Below are positions 6,889 through 13,744 of a stretch of DNA of 25,978 nt, piece after piece (the stretch's first letter is position 1; every line of letters starts with the position of its first letter). Location of the stretch: contig JAVKSM010000033.1 in assembly GCA_039583705.1 (NCBI GenBank), forward strand, positions 1 to 25,978, given 5' to 3'. The position numbers and the translations under genes were made by a program. A model generated the notes under the pieces. The model was given only the letters and a program-made list of their open reading frames with translations, was not told where the DNA came from and did not search any database. Source of the stretch: JAVKSM01 sp039583705. Lineage in GTDB: Bacteria; Actinomycetota; Actinomycetes; Mycobacteriales; Pseudonocardiaceae.

Positions 6889-8205
6889 CTACGGATCCGA
6901 ACGTCGCCAGCGCGCACCGTCAGTGCCCGAGCGAGCGTTGTCGGTGCCACTGAGCTCCGAGATGCACCCAGGTTCGGTCAGCTGGTCGATGACCTGCAGT
7001 ACCCGGGCCGCTCCGTCCTCACGTTGCAGATCTGTGGCCACCGCCCTGGCAGCCTGCGCAAAGGCCGGGTCGTCGGTCGCCCCGGTGAGTGCGGCGGCCA
7101 GTCGGTCTCCGCGTAGCCGCGTGGCGGCGAGCAGGCGCGGTGCTACCCCCAACTCCACGAGCCGTCGCGCCCAGAAAGTCTGGTCGTACGCGAACGGAAC
7201 GGGTACGGCCGGCCGACCGGCGCGAAGGCCGGCGGCCGTGGTTCCTGCTCCGGCGTGGTGGACGACCGCTGCCATCCGCGGGAATAGCCATTCGTGCGGA
7301 ACGTCGTCGACGACGAGGACGTCCGGACCGAGGACCATGAGGTCGGCCCAGCCTCGCTGCACGATGGCGCGATGGCCGGTTCGCATCAGTGCATCGGCGA
7401 CGGCTTCGGACAGCCGCGGTCCGCGCGTCGAGCCCATGCTGCCGAACCCGACGTACACCGGCGGGGGGCCGTTGGAGAGGAAGCTCACCAGCTCCGGTTG
7501 CGGTTCCCAGGTGGTAGGCACTGGCGGCCACCAGCAGCCGACGAACTCGGCGTGCGGACCGTAGTCGACGGGCCGGGGCAGGATCGACGGAGAGATACCG
7601 TGCAGCACGATGAGATCGGCGGGAGCGTAACCCGGCGCCGCGGTGGGGTCGAGCCTGAGATCGGCACGCAGGCCCCGGACGACGCCCGCGAAGGCGGCGA
7701 CCGCCAGTCGGCCCAGCATCTGCGCCGCCGCCTGGTTCGCCCATCCCCCTAGGTTCCGTCCACCGAGTGCGATCGGACCGTGGAGCCTGGTCGGTGCCGT
7801 CGGCTGCAGGGCAAGTACGACACAGGGCACACCGCGGGCTTCCGCGATCGGTGCCGCGAGCAGCACGGTGGACATGGTGCAGAGGACGATGTCCACATCC
7901 GTCGTGGCTTCGATCATCGCGGGAATCGGCCTGCGCATCGCGCCGGCCGCCGTGCGGATGAGTGACGCCGCACCCCGAAGGCCAGCCCGGGACGCCGCCT
8001 GGCCCTCGGGCGTCGCGGCCACCAGTCGCAGATCCGGGACCGGCAGGCCGCGGAAACCCAGCCCGGCCGCGGTGACCACGTCCGCGCTCGATTCGTTGGC
8101 GGCGATGCGCACCTGGTGACCGGCTATCCGGAGACGCTGCCCCAGCCCGACGAACGGAACCACGTCACCGTAGCTACCCACAGTCATGATCACGGTCTGA
8201 GCCAT
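6889..8205 (-). CDS. UGT/GT1-family glycosyltransferase (macrolide- or sterol-glycosyltransferase-like)
   Basis: A 438-aa GT-B enzyme that would move a sugar from a nucleotide donor to a small lipophilic acceptor. The N-terminal acceptor domain starts MTVGSYGDVVPFVGLGQRL (G10-S-Y-G-D14), typical of UGT80/MGT relatives. The C-terminal donor domain has VYVGFGSMGS near 251 and the donor-binding stretch HHAGAGTTAAGLRAG at 316-330, ending in DQ at 341-342. The catalytic-type features look intact. ATG 8205 was chosen because AGGAG lies about 8 nt upstream and the protein then begins at the fold; the longer upstream frame overlaps the operator. It diverges from a TetR gene and shares its promoter region. 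The acceptor is unknown; drug inactivation or a surface glycolipid are both possible. Confidence 0.87.
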   Translation of the reverse strand: MAQTVIMTVGSYGDVVPFVGLGQRLRIAGHQVRIAANESSADVVTAAGLGFRGLPVPDLRLVAATPEGQAASRAGLRGAASLIRTAAGAMRRPIPAMIEATTDVDIVLCTMSTVLLAAPIAEARGVPCVVLALQPTAPTRLHGPIALGGRNLGGWANQAAAQMLGRLAVAAFAGVVRGLRADLRLDPTAAPGYAPADLIVLHGISPSILPRPVDYGPHAEFVGCWWPPVPTTWEPQPELVSFLSNGPPPVYVGFGSMGSTRGPRLSEAVADALMRTGHRAIVQRGWADLMVLGPDVLVVDDVPHEWLFPRMAAVVHHAGAGTTAAGLRAGRPAVPVPFAYDQTFWARRLVELGVAPRLLAATRLRGDRLAAALTGATDDPAFAQAARAVATDLQREDGAARVLQVIDQLTEPGCISELSGTDNARSGTDGARWRRSDP

Positions 8206-8247
8206 CAGTCTCCGCTCCTTCGATGCGGATCGGCGACGCCGCGGCTT

Positions 8248-8295
8248 TTGCGACCGTCGTACGCAAAGGGTAGCGTTTGCGTACGCTGTTCGCAA
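8248..8295. promoter_or_regulatory. Symmetrical divergent promoter with nested TetR operator palindrome
   Basis: Perfect 10-bp arms CGTACGCAAA (8258-8267) and TTTGCGTACG (8276-8285) flank 8 bp. Outside them, TTGCGA (8248-8253) mirrors TCGCAA (8290-8295), each 4 bp from the inner arm. The outer arms are also -35 boxes. On the plus strand, TTGCGA, 17 bp, then TAGCGT (8271-8276) drives tetR. On the minus strand, TTGCGA, 17 bp, then TACCCT (8272-8267) drives the glycosyltransferase. The two -10 boxes overlap at the centre. Seen another way, TTGCG-N9-CGCAA occurs twice, at 8248-8266 and 8277-8295. A bound TetR would block both promoters. Confidence 0.8.
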
Positions 8296-8351
8296 GTAGC
8301 GCTGTCGATCCAGACGGCCGACGGTGGCCCAGTCTCGGGGAGGATGTAGGG

Positions 8352-9041
8352 GTGTCTCGACAATCGATCTGGTTGCGCCCGGTCCCGGAGTCGGGGCTAG
8401 GACGTCCGGCGGAGTGGAGCCGGGAGCAGATCACGGCGGCTGCGATGGCGATCGCCGACGCCGAGGGGCTGTCCGCCGTCACGATGCGCCGGATCGCGGC
8501 GGCGCTCGGGACGGGCGCCGCGTCGCTCTACCGCCACGTATCCACACGCGACGACCTCGTCGATCTGATGATCGACCGCGCGCTCGGCGATCTGGACCCG
8601 CCCATGGAAACGGGGGACTGGCGCGCCGATGTCGTCGCAGTCCATCTGGCCCGGCTGCAATACCTGCGCCGACGGCCGTGGGTGCTCGACGGCATTCTTG
8701 CTCGTCCGGCGATCGGGCCGAACGCGGTGCAGATGATCGAGGACACTCTGCGCCTCCTCACCCCGCACTCGGCGTCCGGATCGACGAAAATGGAGGCGAT
8801 CACCGTGCTGGCCGGGCTGCTGTACACCATCGCCCAGCACGAGCGACCGCGCGACGGCGTCGGAGATCAGGAATCTCTCGCCGCGCAGATGGCGGTCCTG
8901 CAGACCGCGGTCTGCGACGGAACCCATCCGCACCTGGCCGCCGCTTTCGAGCAGCCGGCCCCGCACGTTGCCGAGTCGCCGGACGAGCGGCTTTCCCGGA
9001 TCCTCGCGCTGGTCCTCGATGGCCTGCTTCCCGAGCCGTGA
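8352..9041 (+). CDS. TetR-family transcriptional regulator
   Basis: A 229-aa repressor. The N-terminal DNA-binding domain covers about 22-70: SREQITAAAMAIADAEGLSAVTMRRIAAALG, then ASLYRHVSTRDDLV, the normal TetR helix-turn-helix. The C-terminal part resembles the classic TetR C-terminal ligand domain, with LQYLRRRPWVLDGILARPAIGP and helices to the end. GTG 8352 follows GGGAGG at about 8 nt. The gene diverges from the glycosyltransferase, and the interval holds a large symmetrical operator, so it very likely represses both itself and the glycosyltransferase. The ligand is presumably a substrate or product of that enzyme (inference). Confidence 0.9.
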   Translation: MSRQSIWLRPVPESGLGRPAEWSREQITAAAMAIADAEGLSAVTMRRIAAALGTGAASLYRHVSTRDDLVDLMIDRALGDLDPPMETGDWRADVVAVHLARLQYLRRRPWVLDGILARPAIGPNAVQMIEDTLRLLTPHSASGSTKMEAITVLAGLLYTIAQHERPRDGVGDQESLAAQMAVLQTAVCDGTHPHLAAAFEQPAPHVAESPDERLSRILALVLDGLLPEP

Positions 9042-9120
9042 CGATCCCGAGGGGCACCGACAAGGGCGGCTACGGAGCAGCGGTCCAGGTCGAGTGCTCC
9101 GGCGCCGCGCAGCTCGGCAG

Positions 9121-9174
9121 CCGACTGCTCGACCGCATCCCCGCCCACGAAGCCACGCACCCGCGCGGCCGCTC
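9121..9174 (+). repeat. IS630 3'-end fragment, right copy
   Basis: Matches 6696-6747 over its length with small indels. In frame it reads SRLLDRIPAHEATHPRGRS, the usual end of these transposases, followed by TAA at 9180-9182. I cannot place 9042-9120 in any transposase. The rest of 9042-9263 has no gene. Confidence 0.65.
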
Positions 9175-9214
9175 AGTGTAACCGAGCGCCAACGTAGTTC
9201 CGGTGCCGACCAGT

Positions 9215-9220
9215 TAGGCT
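9215..9220 (+). promoter_or_regulatory. -10 element (TAGGCT) before the XRE-TPR gene
   Basis: Same hexamer as before the histidine kinase. It would give a leader of about 37 nt to ATG 9264. No clear -35 is seen. Confidence 0.25.
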
Positions 9221-9263
9221 GCACGTCTTCGCGCCAGTACGGGGCCAGCGGGAGCAGGAGGTC

Positions 9264-10595
9264 ATGGCACGCGAGCCAGCCGAGATCGCCGAGCGGCGAC
9301 GAGCCCTCGGGCGTCGTCTCGCCACCTTCCGGTGTGCTGCCCAGCTCACCCAAGCTGAGCTGGCTCACCGGCTGCATTACCAGCGGGCCTCACTCTCCAA
9401 TATTGAAAACGGCCACCAGCCCAGCCCCCGCCAGTTCTGGCAGGAAGCCGACACTGCGCTTGCTGCCGGCGGTGTCCTGCTCCGCGACTATGACGAACTG
9501 GTCACCGCCAAGCAGGCCCACCAGGCCGCCCTGGCCCAACAAGAGGCCATCGAGCAGCAGTGCCAGATCGAGAAGTGGCAGCAGGCGGGGGAAGGTCTGA
9601 ACGATGGGAGCCTTGAACTCAGGTCGCCCTCAGGCGGTCGCCCCACAGACCTCTTCGCGATAGGCTCGTTGTGGGCACCTGAATATTTCGATGTAAATTA
9701 CCTTGAAACGATTCGCAAGCACATCGATCAGATCATTTCTCTCGATAACCGTTTTGGAGGCGCCGATCTGTCACAACTCTCAGAGCGATTCTTTCGCACG
9801 ATTCACAACCAACTCGGAGCCGGTACCTACGAACCTGGTATCCGGAAGGATCTCCTTGCGGCAGCCGGTGAACTTGCAGAAGTAGCAGGATGGCTCGCAT
9901 ACGACGCGGACCGTCAGGACGCCGTGCGCAGGATGAATCAAGAGGCTCTGTATTTTACTCGCCTCGCTGGTGACAAAAGCATGGAACTGCTGACTTTGCA
10001 GAATGCCAGCATGCACGCCGGATTTCTAGACCGCCCTGAGGAAGCACTGGATCTTGCCGAGATGGTTTTGAGTGGCGGCTACCAACTCTCACCACGACTC
10101 AGGGCCCTTTTCCTGACACGCAAGGCCCGTGCGCTGGCGCAGGGAGGCGACCCAACTTCGCTTCGAATCTTCGATGAAATTCGATCGCTCTACCTGGATG
10201 GGACAGAAGAAGGCGATCCTCCGTGGGCCTGGTGGATAGATGAACGTGAACTTGCATGGCACGAGGCAATGTGCCTGCAAACTCTCGGCGACAGTAGAAG
10301 TGCTATAGCTCGATTCGAGCGTTCAGTAGAGGCCACACCCACGACAGAAGTTCGCAGCCAGTATCTGCACCGAGCATATTTGCTGGATGCGCAAGCGAAT
10401 TTACGTTCATGGGATGCCGCAGAAGCTACGCTGAAAAAGCTCGAACCTCTCGCTACAGAGGTTGCATCGACACGCACGGCAGTCTTGCTTCAGAAAGCGC
10501 TTACAAAACTCCAGGCCCATGAAACAAATTCCCCTGGACGCGTGATAGAACAAAGCAAAAGTCTGCAACGCGCACTAGCTTTGGCTCCGGTATAA
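9264..10595 (+). CDS. XRE-family regulator with a TPR-like C-terminal domain
   Basis: A 443-aa protein. An XRE helix-turn-helix lies at about 12-62 (LTQAELAHRLHYQRASLSNIENG). A Gln/Ala-rich helical linker at about 80-108 may be a coiled coil. From about 125 to the end are repeated helical pairs of the TPR type, such as LLTLQNASMHAGFLDRPEEALDLAE and EAMCLQTLGDSRSAIARFERS. Such proteins often sense a peptide or partner through the TPR part. ATG 9264 follows GCAGGAGGTC. Base composition changes inside the gene: 41 of 60 bases at 9481-9540 are G/C, but only 26 of 60 at 9661-9720. So it may be a fusion of a resident HTH with a transferred sensor domain. The methyltransferase gene follows at once and is its likely target. 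Confidence 0.85.
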   Translation: MAREPAEIAERRRALGRRLATFRCAAQLTQAELAHRLHYQRASLSNIENGHQPSPRQFWQEADTALAAGGVLLRDYDELVTAKQAHQAALAQQEAIEQQCQIEKWQQAGEGLNDGSLELRSPSGGRPTDLFAIGSLWAPEYFDVNYLETIRKHIDQIISLDNRFGGADLSQLSERFFRTIHNQLGAGTYEPGIRKDLLAAAGELAEVAGWLAYDADRQDAVRRMNQEALYFTRLAGDKSMELLTLQNASMHAGFLDRPEEALDLAEMVLSGGYQLSPRLRALFLTRKARALAQGGDPTSLRIFDEIRSLYLDGTEEGDPPWAWWIDERELAWHEAMCLQTLGDSRSAIARFERSVEATPTTEVRSQYLHRAYLLDAQANLRSWDAAEATLKKLEPLATEVASTRTAVLLQKALTKLQAHETNSPGRVIEQSKSLQRALALAPV

Positions 10596-10596
10596 T
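10591..10596 (+). promoter_or_regulatory. Consensus -10 (TATAAT) overlapping the XRE-TPR stop
   Basis: TATAAT contains the upstream TAA stop (10593-10595) and lies 7 nt before ATG 10604. This fits a leaderless transcript of the methyltransferase. No good -35 is seen 17 bp upstream. Confidence 0.45.
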
Positions 10597-10603
10597 ACTA
10601 AAA

Positions 10604-11128
10604 ATGACTGACGATGAGACGATCATCAGGCTCGCCGATGCGTCGCGCGATCAATATTTCTTAAGCTCTCCGCAAAAACTGGCACTACTACTCAGTGCAG
10701 CCGGAATCCGGCCCACGGATCATGTCGTTGAAGTTGGAGCAGGAGTAGGCACGGTAGCCAGATCACTACCGCCGAACGCAAGCCTGACCCTCATCGAACT
10801 CGACGACAGATTCAGTGCCCTCCTGCGAGCGAATGTGCCACATGCGACGGTCATTCAAGGAGATGCGCTGACGACCATCCGGAATATTCCGTGCGATGTT
10901 CTCTTGAGCAACCTCCCGGCATCAATCACTGAGAGCATAATCAAGATGCTGCCGAGACTCTCAATGCGGACAGTAGTCATGGCACTCGGGGCCGAAACCT
11001 CATTAGATGATTTGGGAGACTACTTCTCATTTGAAGAGATAACCACGATCAGCGGCAGTGACTTCAAGCCGCCTCAACCGGGTCAGTCACGGCTGGTCAA
11101 GCTCAGCAGGATTGTGCGAGAGCGATGA
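10604..11128 (+). CDS. Minimal KsgA/Erm-type rRNA adenine methyltransferase-like protein
   Basis: A 174-aa S-adenosylmethionine-dependent methyltransferase fold of the KsgA/Dim1/Erm family. Seen in order: a DQYFLSSP lead-in (like the QxFL start of KsgA), motif I VVEVGAGVGT (41-50), acidic E65 in LIELDDRF, GDAL with D87, and motif IV SNLPAS (102-107). In KsgA motif IV is NLPY and in Erm an aromatic also follows; here the position is Ala106. The FKPPQPGQSRLVKLSR end matches the KsgA F-x-P-x-P-K-V-x-S segment, and the protein stops there. It therefore lacks the C-terminal helical domain (KsgA is about 270 aa) and has a shortened middle. About half of the bases are G/C (30 of 60 at 10621-10680). 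It may modify another substrate or be inactive. Confidence 0.75.
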   Translation: MTDDETIIRLADASRDQYFLSSPQKLALLLSAAGIRPTDHVVEVGAGVGTVARSLPPNASLTLIELDDRFSALLRANVPHATVIQGDALTTIRNIPCDVLLSNLPASITESIIKMLPRLSMRTVVMALGAETSLDDLGDYFSFEEITTISGSDFKPPQPGQSRLVKLSRIVRER

Positions 11129-11267
11129 GCAAACACCAGTGGCACTGCCCACCCGCCGCGCCTACGCGCCTACGCGGCTACCGCAGCCCGATGCCCTCAT
11201 CGCCATGGTCGACCTCAGCGGAGACAGACTCCGCCACCCCCACTTCGGACGATCACCGGAGGGAGCT

Positions 11268-11709
11268 GTGCGCGAAGGGGCGGACGCCTTCGTCGCGGAG
11301 CTGAAGCGGTGGCGGGACGTGCGCAGCATCTCGCAGGCCAGGCTCGGGCGCGAGATGCGCTACGACCGCTCCTACGTTTCGGAGATCGAAAGCGGGGTCG
11401 AGCGTCCCTCATTCGACTTCGCGGCGAAAGCCGACGAGATCCCGCAGGCGGGCGGTGCGATCAAGCGGGCCTACCGGGAGACCGACCAGCACCGCCCACG
11501 TCTGATTCGCGATGACCGGCGCGCGATGTACGGAGCACGAGCCTGGGTCGGGCCTGCTCGCGGAGCACGACGAAGCCGAGCTGAGCTATGACCGGGGCGG
11601 TCTACCGCAGATGAAGTTTCAGGCGGTGGGCGAGGACGAATACGGTGCTGGTGTGAGTTGGCGCGAAGTGTTACGCACATGGCCGCCAAATGCCGATTTT
11701 ATTAAGTGA
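11268..11709 (+). pseudogene. Frameshifted XRE-family regulator
   Basis: GTG 11268, preceded by GGAGGGAGCT, opens a frame to 11591. It encodes an XRE helix-turn-helix (SISQARLGREMRYDRSYVSEIESGVERPS) and then IKRAYRET. This matches the N-terminal domain of common actinobacterial regulators. Their usual continuation, a stretch like LLVEHDEAELxYD, appears in the +1 frame: GLLAEHDEAELSYDRGG, about 11545-11600, running to TGA 11709. A frameshift lies between about 11512 and 11550, so no full-length protein is made. A 107-aa shortened HTH protein could still be produced. Beyond the HTH the C-terminal half looks decayed. Positions 11129-11267 hold no other gene I can support. Confidence 0.6.
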
Positions 11710-11814
11710 CGTTGCTATCGGCTCGTCGTCCGCCCGTCCGCCGTGCGATCCACCCATCTGGATCGCCGCTCGCGACGGCCACGATCTACCGGACACGCCC
11801 AGCCCGGGACGGGA

Positions 11815-11820
11815 TATCCT
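11815..11820 (+). promoter_or_regulatory. -10 element (TATCCT) upstream of purK
   Basis: TATCCT lies 9 nt before GTG 11830, which has no Shine-Dalgarno site. A leaderless or nearly leaderless purKE transcript is likely. Confidence 0.35.
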
Positions 11821-11829
11821 CAGCGGACC

Positions 11830-13005
11830 GTGGATCCCCGCACCGGAACCCCTGTCGTGGGCATGGTCGGCGCAGGGCAGCTTGCCAGGATGACCCACCA
11901 GGCCGCTGTCGCGCTCGGCCAGTCGCTGCGGGTGCTCGCGGTGCGCGAGGACGACCCGGCCGCGCTCGTCACGCCGCAGGTCGTCCTCGGACATCACACC
12001 GACCTCGACGCGCTGCGCACGTTGGCGGACGGCGCCGACGTGGTGACCTTCGACCACGAGCACACGCCAACCGAGCACCTGCGGGCGCTCGTCGCCGCCG
12101 GCGTGACCGTGCGTCCCTGCCCTGACGCGCTGCGCCACGCCCAGGACAAGCTCGTCATGCGCACCCGGCTGCAGGATCTGGGTGTCGCCGTGCCCCGCTT
12201 CGCGCCGGTCACGACGCCGGCCGACGTCGCGGTGTTCGGCGCCGAGCACGGCTGGCCCGTGGTGCTCAAGTCGGCGCGCGGCGGCTACGACGGCCGTGGC
12301 GTGTGGTTCGTCGGCAGGCCCGCCGCCGTCCCCCACGTGAATGGTTCCCAGCTCCTCGTGGAGCAGCGGGTGCCGCTGCGTCGGGAACTGGCCGCGGTGG
12401 TCGCCCGCTCGCCGTTCGGGCAGGCCGCGGCGTGGCCGGTGGTGCAGACCGTGCAGGCCGACGGCATCTGCGTCGAGGTGCTGGCGCCGGCTCCCGGGCT
12501 GCCCGACGACCTGGCCGCCGCCGCCCAGCAGCTCGCGTTGCGGATCGCCGCCGAGCTGGACGTCGTCGGAGTGCTCGCCGTGGAGCTCTTCGAGACACCC
12601 CAGGGAGCCCTGCTGGTCAACGAGCTGGCGATGCGCCCGCACAACTCGGCCCACTGGACGATCGAGGGCTCGCTCACCTCGCAGTTCGAGCAGCACCTCC
12701 GGGCCGTGCTGGACTACCCCCTCGGGGTGACGGATCCCACCGCCCCCGCCGTCGCCATGGCGAACGTCCTCGGGGCCACCCGGCAGCCGCGGATGCCCGT
12801 CAACGAGCGGCTGCACCACCTCTTCGCACGGCTGCCGGAGGCGAAGGTGCACCTCTACGGGAAGGCGGAGTGGCCCGGCCGCAAGGTCGGCCACGTGACC
12901 GTGCTCGGAGAACGGATGGACGAGGTGATCGCGCACGCCCGGTTGGCCGCCGGCTTCCTCGCCACGGGGCGGTGGCCGGACGGTCAGGAGGTGTCCCATG
13001 GCTGA
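11830..13005 (+). CDS. purK: 5-(carboxyamino)imidazole ribonucleotide synthase
   Basis: ATP-grasp enzyme that carboxylates aminoimidazole ribonucleotide with bicarbonate in purine synthesis. At 391 aa it has the usual length. Visible signatures are VVGMVGAGQLARM at the N-terminus, TFDHEHTP, the ATP-grasp loop VVLKSARGGYDGRGVW near 145, and the metal/substrate end VNELAMRPHNSAHWTIEGSLTSQFEQ cut here as NELAMRPHNSAHWTIEG. GTG 11830 gives the conserved start; longer forms add low-quality sequence. Its last 8 bases overlap purE. In mycobacteria it lies beside gtrA; here the accessory block separates them. Confidence 0.95.
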   Translation: MDPRTGTPVVGMVGAGQLARMTHQAAVALGQSLRVLAVREDDPAALVTPQVVLGHHTDLDALRTLADGADVVTFDHEHTPTEHLRALVAAGVTVRPCPDALRHAQDKLVMRTRLQDLGVAVPRFAPVTTPADVAVFGAEHGWPVVLKSARGGYDGRGVWFVGRPAAVPHVNGSQLLVEQRVPLRRELAAVVARSPFGQAAAWPVVQTVQADGICVEVLAPAPGLPDDLAAAAQQLALRIAAELDVVGVLAVELFETPQGALLVNELAMRPHNSAHWTIEGSLTSQFEQHLRAVLDYPLGVTDPTAPAVAMANVLGATRQPRMPVNERLHHLFARLPEAKVHLYGKAEWPGRKVGHVTVLGERMDEVIAHARLAAGFLATGRWPDGQEVSHG

Positions 13006-13543
13006 CTGCCCCCTCGTCGGCGTGATCATGGGTAGCGATTCGGACTGGCCGGTGATGCGGGCCGCGTCCGACGCGTTGACCGACTTCGACGTCCGGCACG
13101 AGGTTCGGGTGGTCTCGGCGCACCGCACGCCGCACGGGATGCTCGACTACGCCGCCGGCGCCGTCGACCGCGGGCTGCGGGTCATCATCGCCGGAGCCGG
13201 CGGCGCGGCACACCTGCCTGGGATGGTCGCAGCCGCCACGCCGCTGCCGGTGATCGGCGTGCCGGTGCCCTTGCGGCACCTGGGCGGCCTGGACTCGCTG
13301 CTGTCGATCGTCCAGATGCCGGCAGGGGTCCCGGTGGCGACGGTCTCGGTCGGCGGCGCGCACAACGCCGGGCTGCTCGCGGTGCGCATCCTCGCCAGCG
13401 CGGATCCGGTGCTGGGAGCCCGGATGGTGCGGTTCCAGGCCGGGCTGGCGCAGCTCGTCGCCGAGAAGGACGCGGCGCTGGCCCGGGAGCGGGCGGGCGG
13501 CTCCGGGGCGTCCGGAGCCGAGCCGGAGGGCTCCGGGGAGTAA
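12998..13543 (+). CDS. purE: 5-(carboxyamino)imidazole ribonucleotide mutase
   Basis: Moves the carboxyl group of N5-CAIR to C4, the step after PurK. Class I PurE motifs are all present: GSDSDWPVM near residue 12, VSAHRTP near 45, AGAGGAAHLPGM near 68, GVPV, and SLLSIVQMPAGVPVATV near 106. NAGLLAVRIL closes the core. The last 25 or so residues are a Gly/Ser/Glu-rich tail. At 181 aa it is slightly longer than average because of this tail. ATG 12998 overlaps the purK stop, so the two are translationally coupled. Confidence 0.95.
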   Translation: MADCPLVGVIMGSDSDWPVMRAASDALTDFDVRHEVRVVSAHRTPHGMLDYAAGAVDRGLRVIIAGAGGAAHLPGMVAAATPLPVIGVPVPLRHLGGLDSLLSIVQMPAGVPVATVSVGGAHNAGLLAVRILASADPVLGARMVRFQAGLAQLVAEKDAALARERAGGSGASGAEPEGSGE

Positions 13544-13625
13544 GCGGGGAGCGATTCGTATTCAAGCTCAGCCGAGGCTCAGCCCGGGTGCCGTTGGTGT
13601 CACGTTGGCGTCGGCCACCTGCCGC

Positions 13626-13645
13626 GGCCGCGACCTGTCGCGGCC
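13626..13645. terminator. Inverted repeat after purE
   Basis: Arms GGCCGCGAC and GTCGCGGCC (9 bp each) are separated by 2 bp. It lies between purE and the dehydrogenase gene, 82 bp past the purE stop. It could be a hairpin ending the purKE message, though it has no T-run. As a 20-bp palindrome just upstream of a TAAAAT hexamer it could instead be a regulator site. Confidence 0.35.
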
Positions 13646-13668
13646 AGCGTTCCATGCCCGTCCGGCGC

Positions 13669-13674
13669 TAAAAT
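13669..13674 (+). promoter_or_regulatory. -10 element (TAAAAT) upstream of the acyl-CoA dehydrogenase gene
   Basis: TAAAAT is the best -10 in this GC-rich gap. It would give a leader of about 65 nt to GTG 13745. The palindrome 13626-13645 sits where a -35 or operator would lie. Confidence 0.3.
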
Positions 13675-13744
13675 CACGGCTCGGCGTGGTGCGCGGCCGC
13701 GCGGGCGCCCCGTGCGCACCCTGCAACATCCCGAGGGGTTCCTG

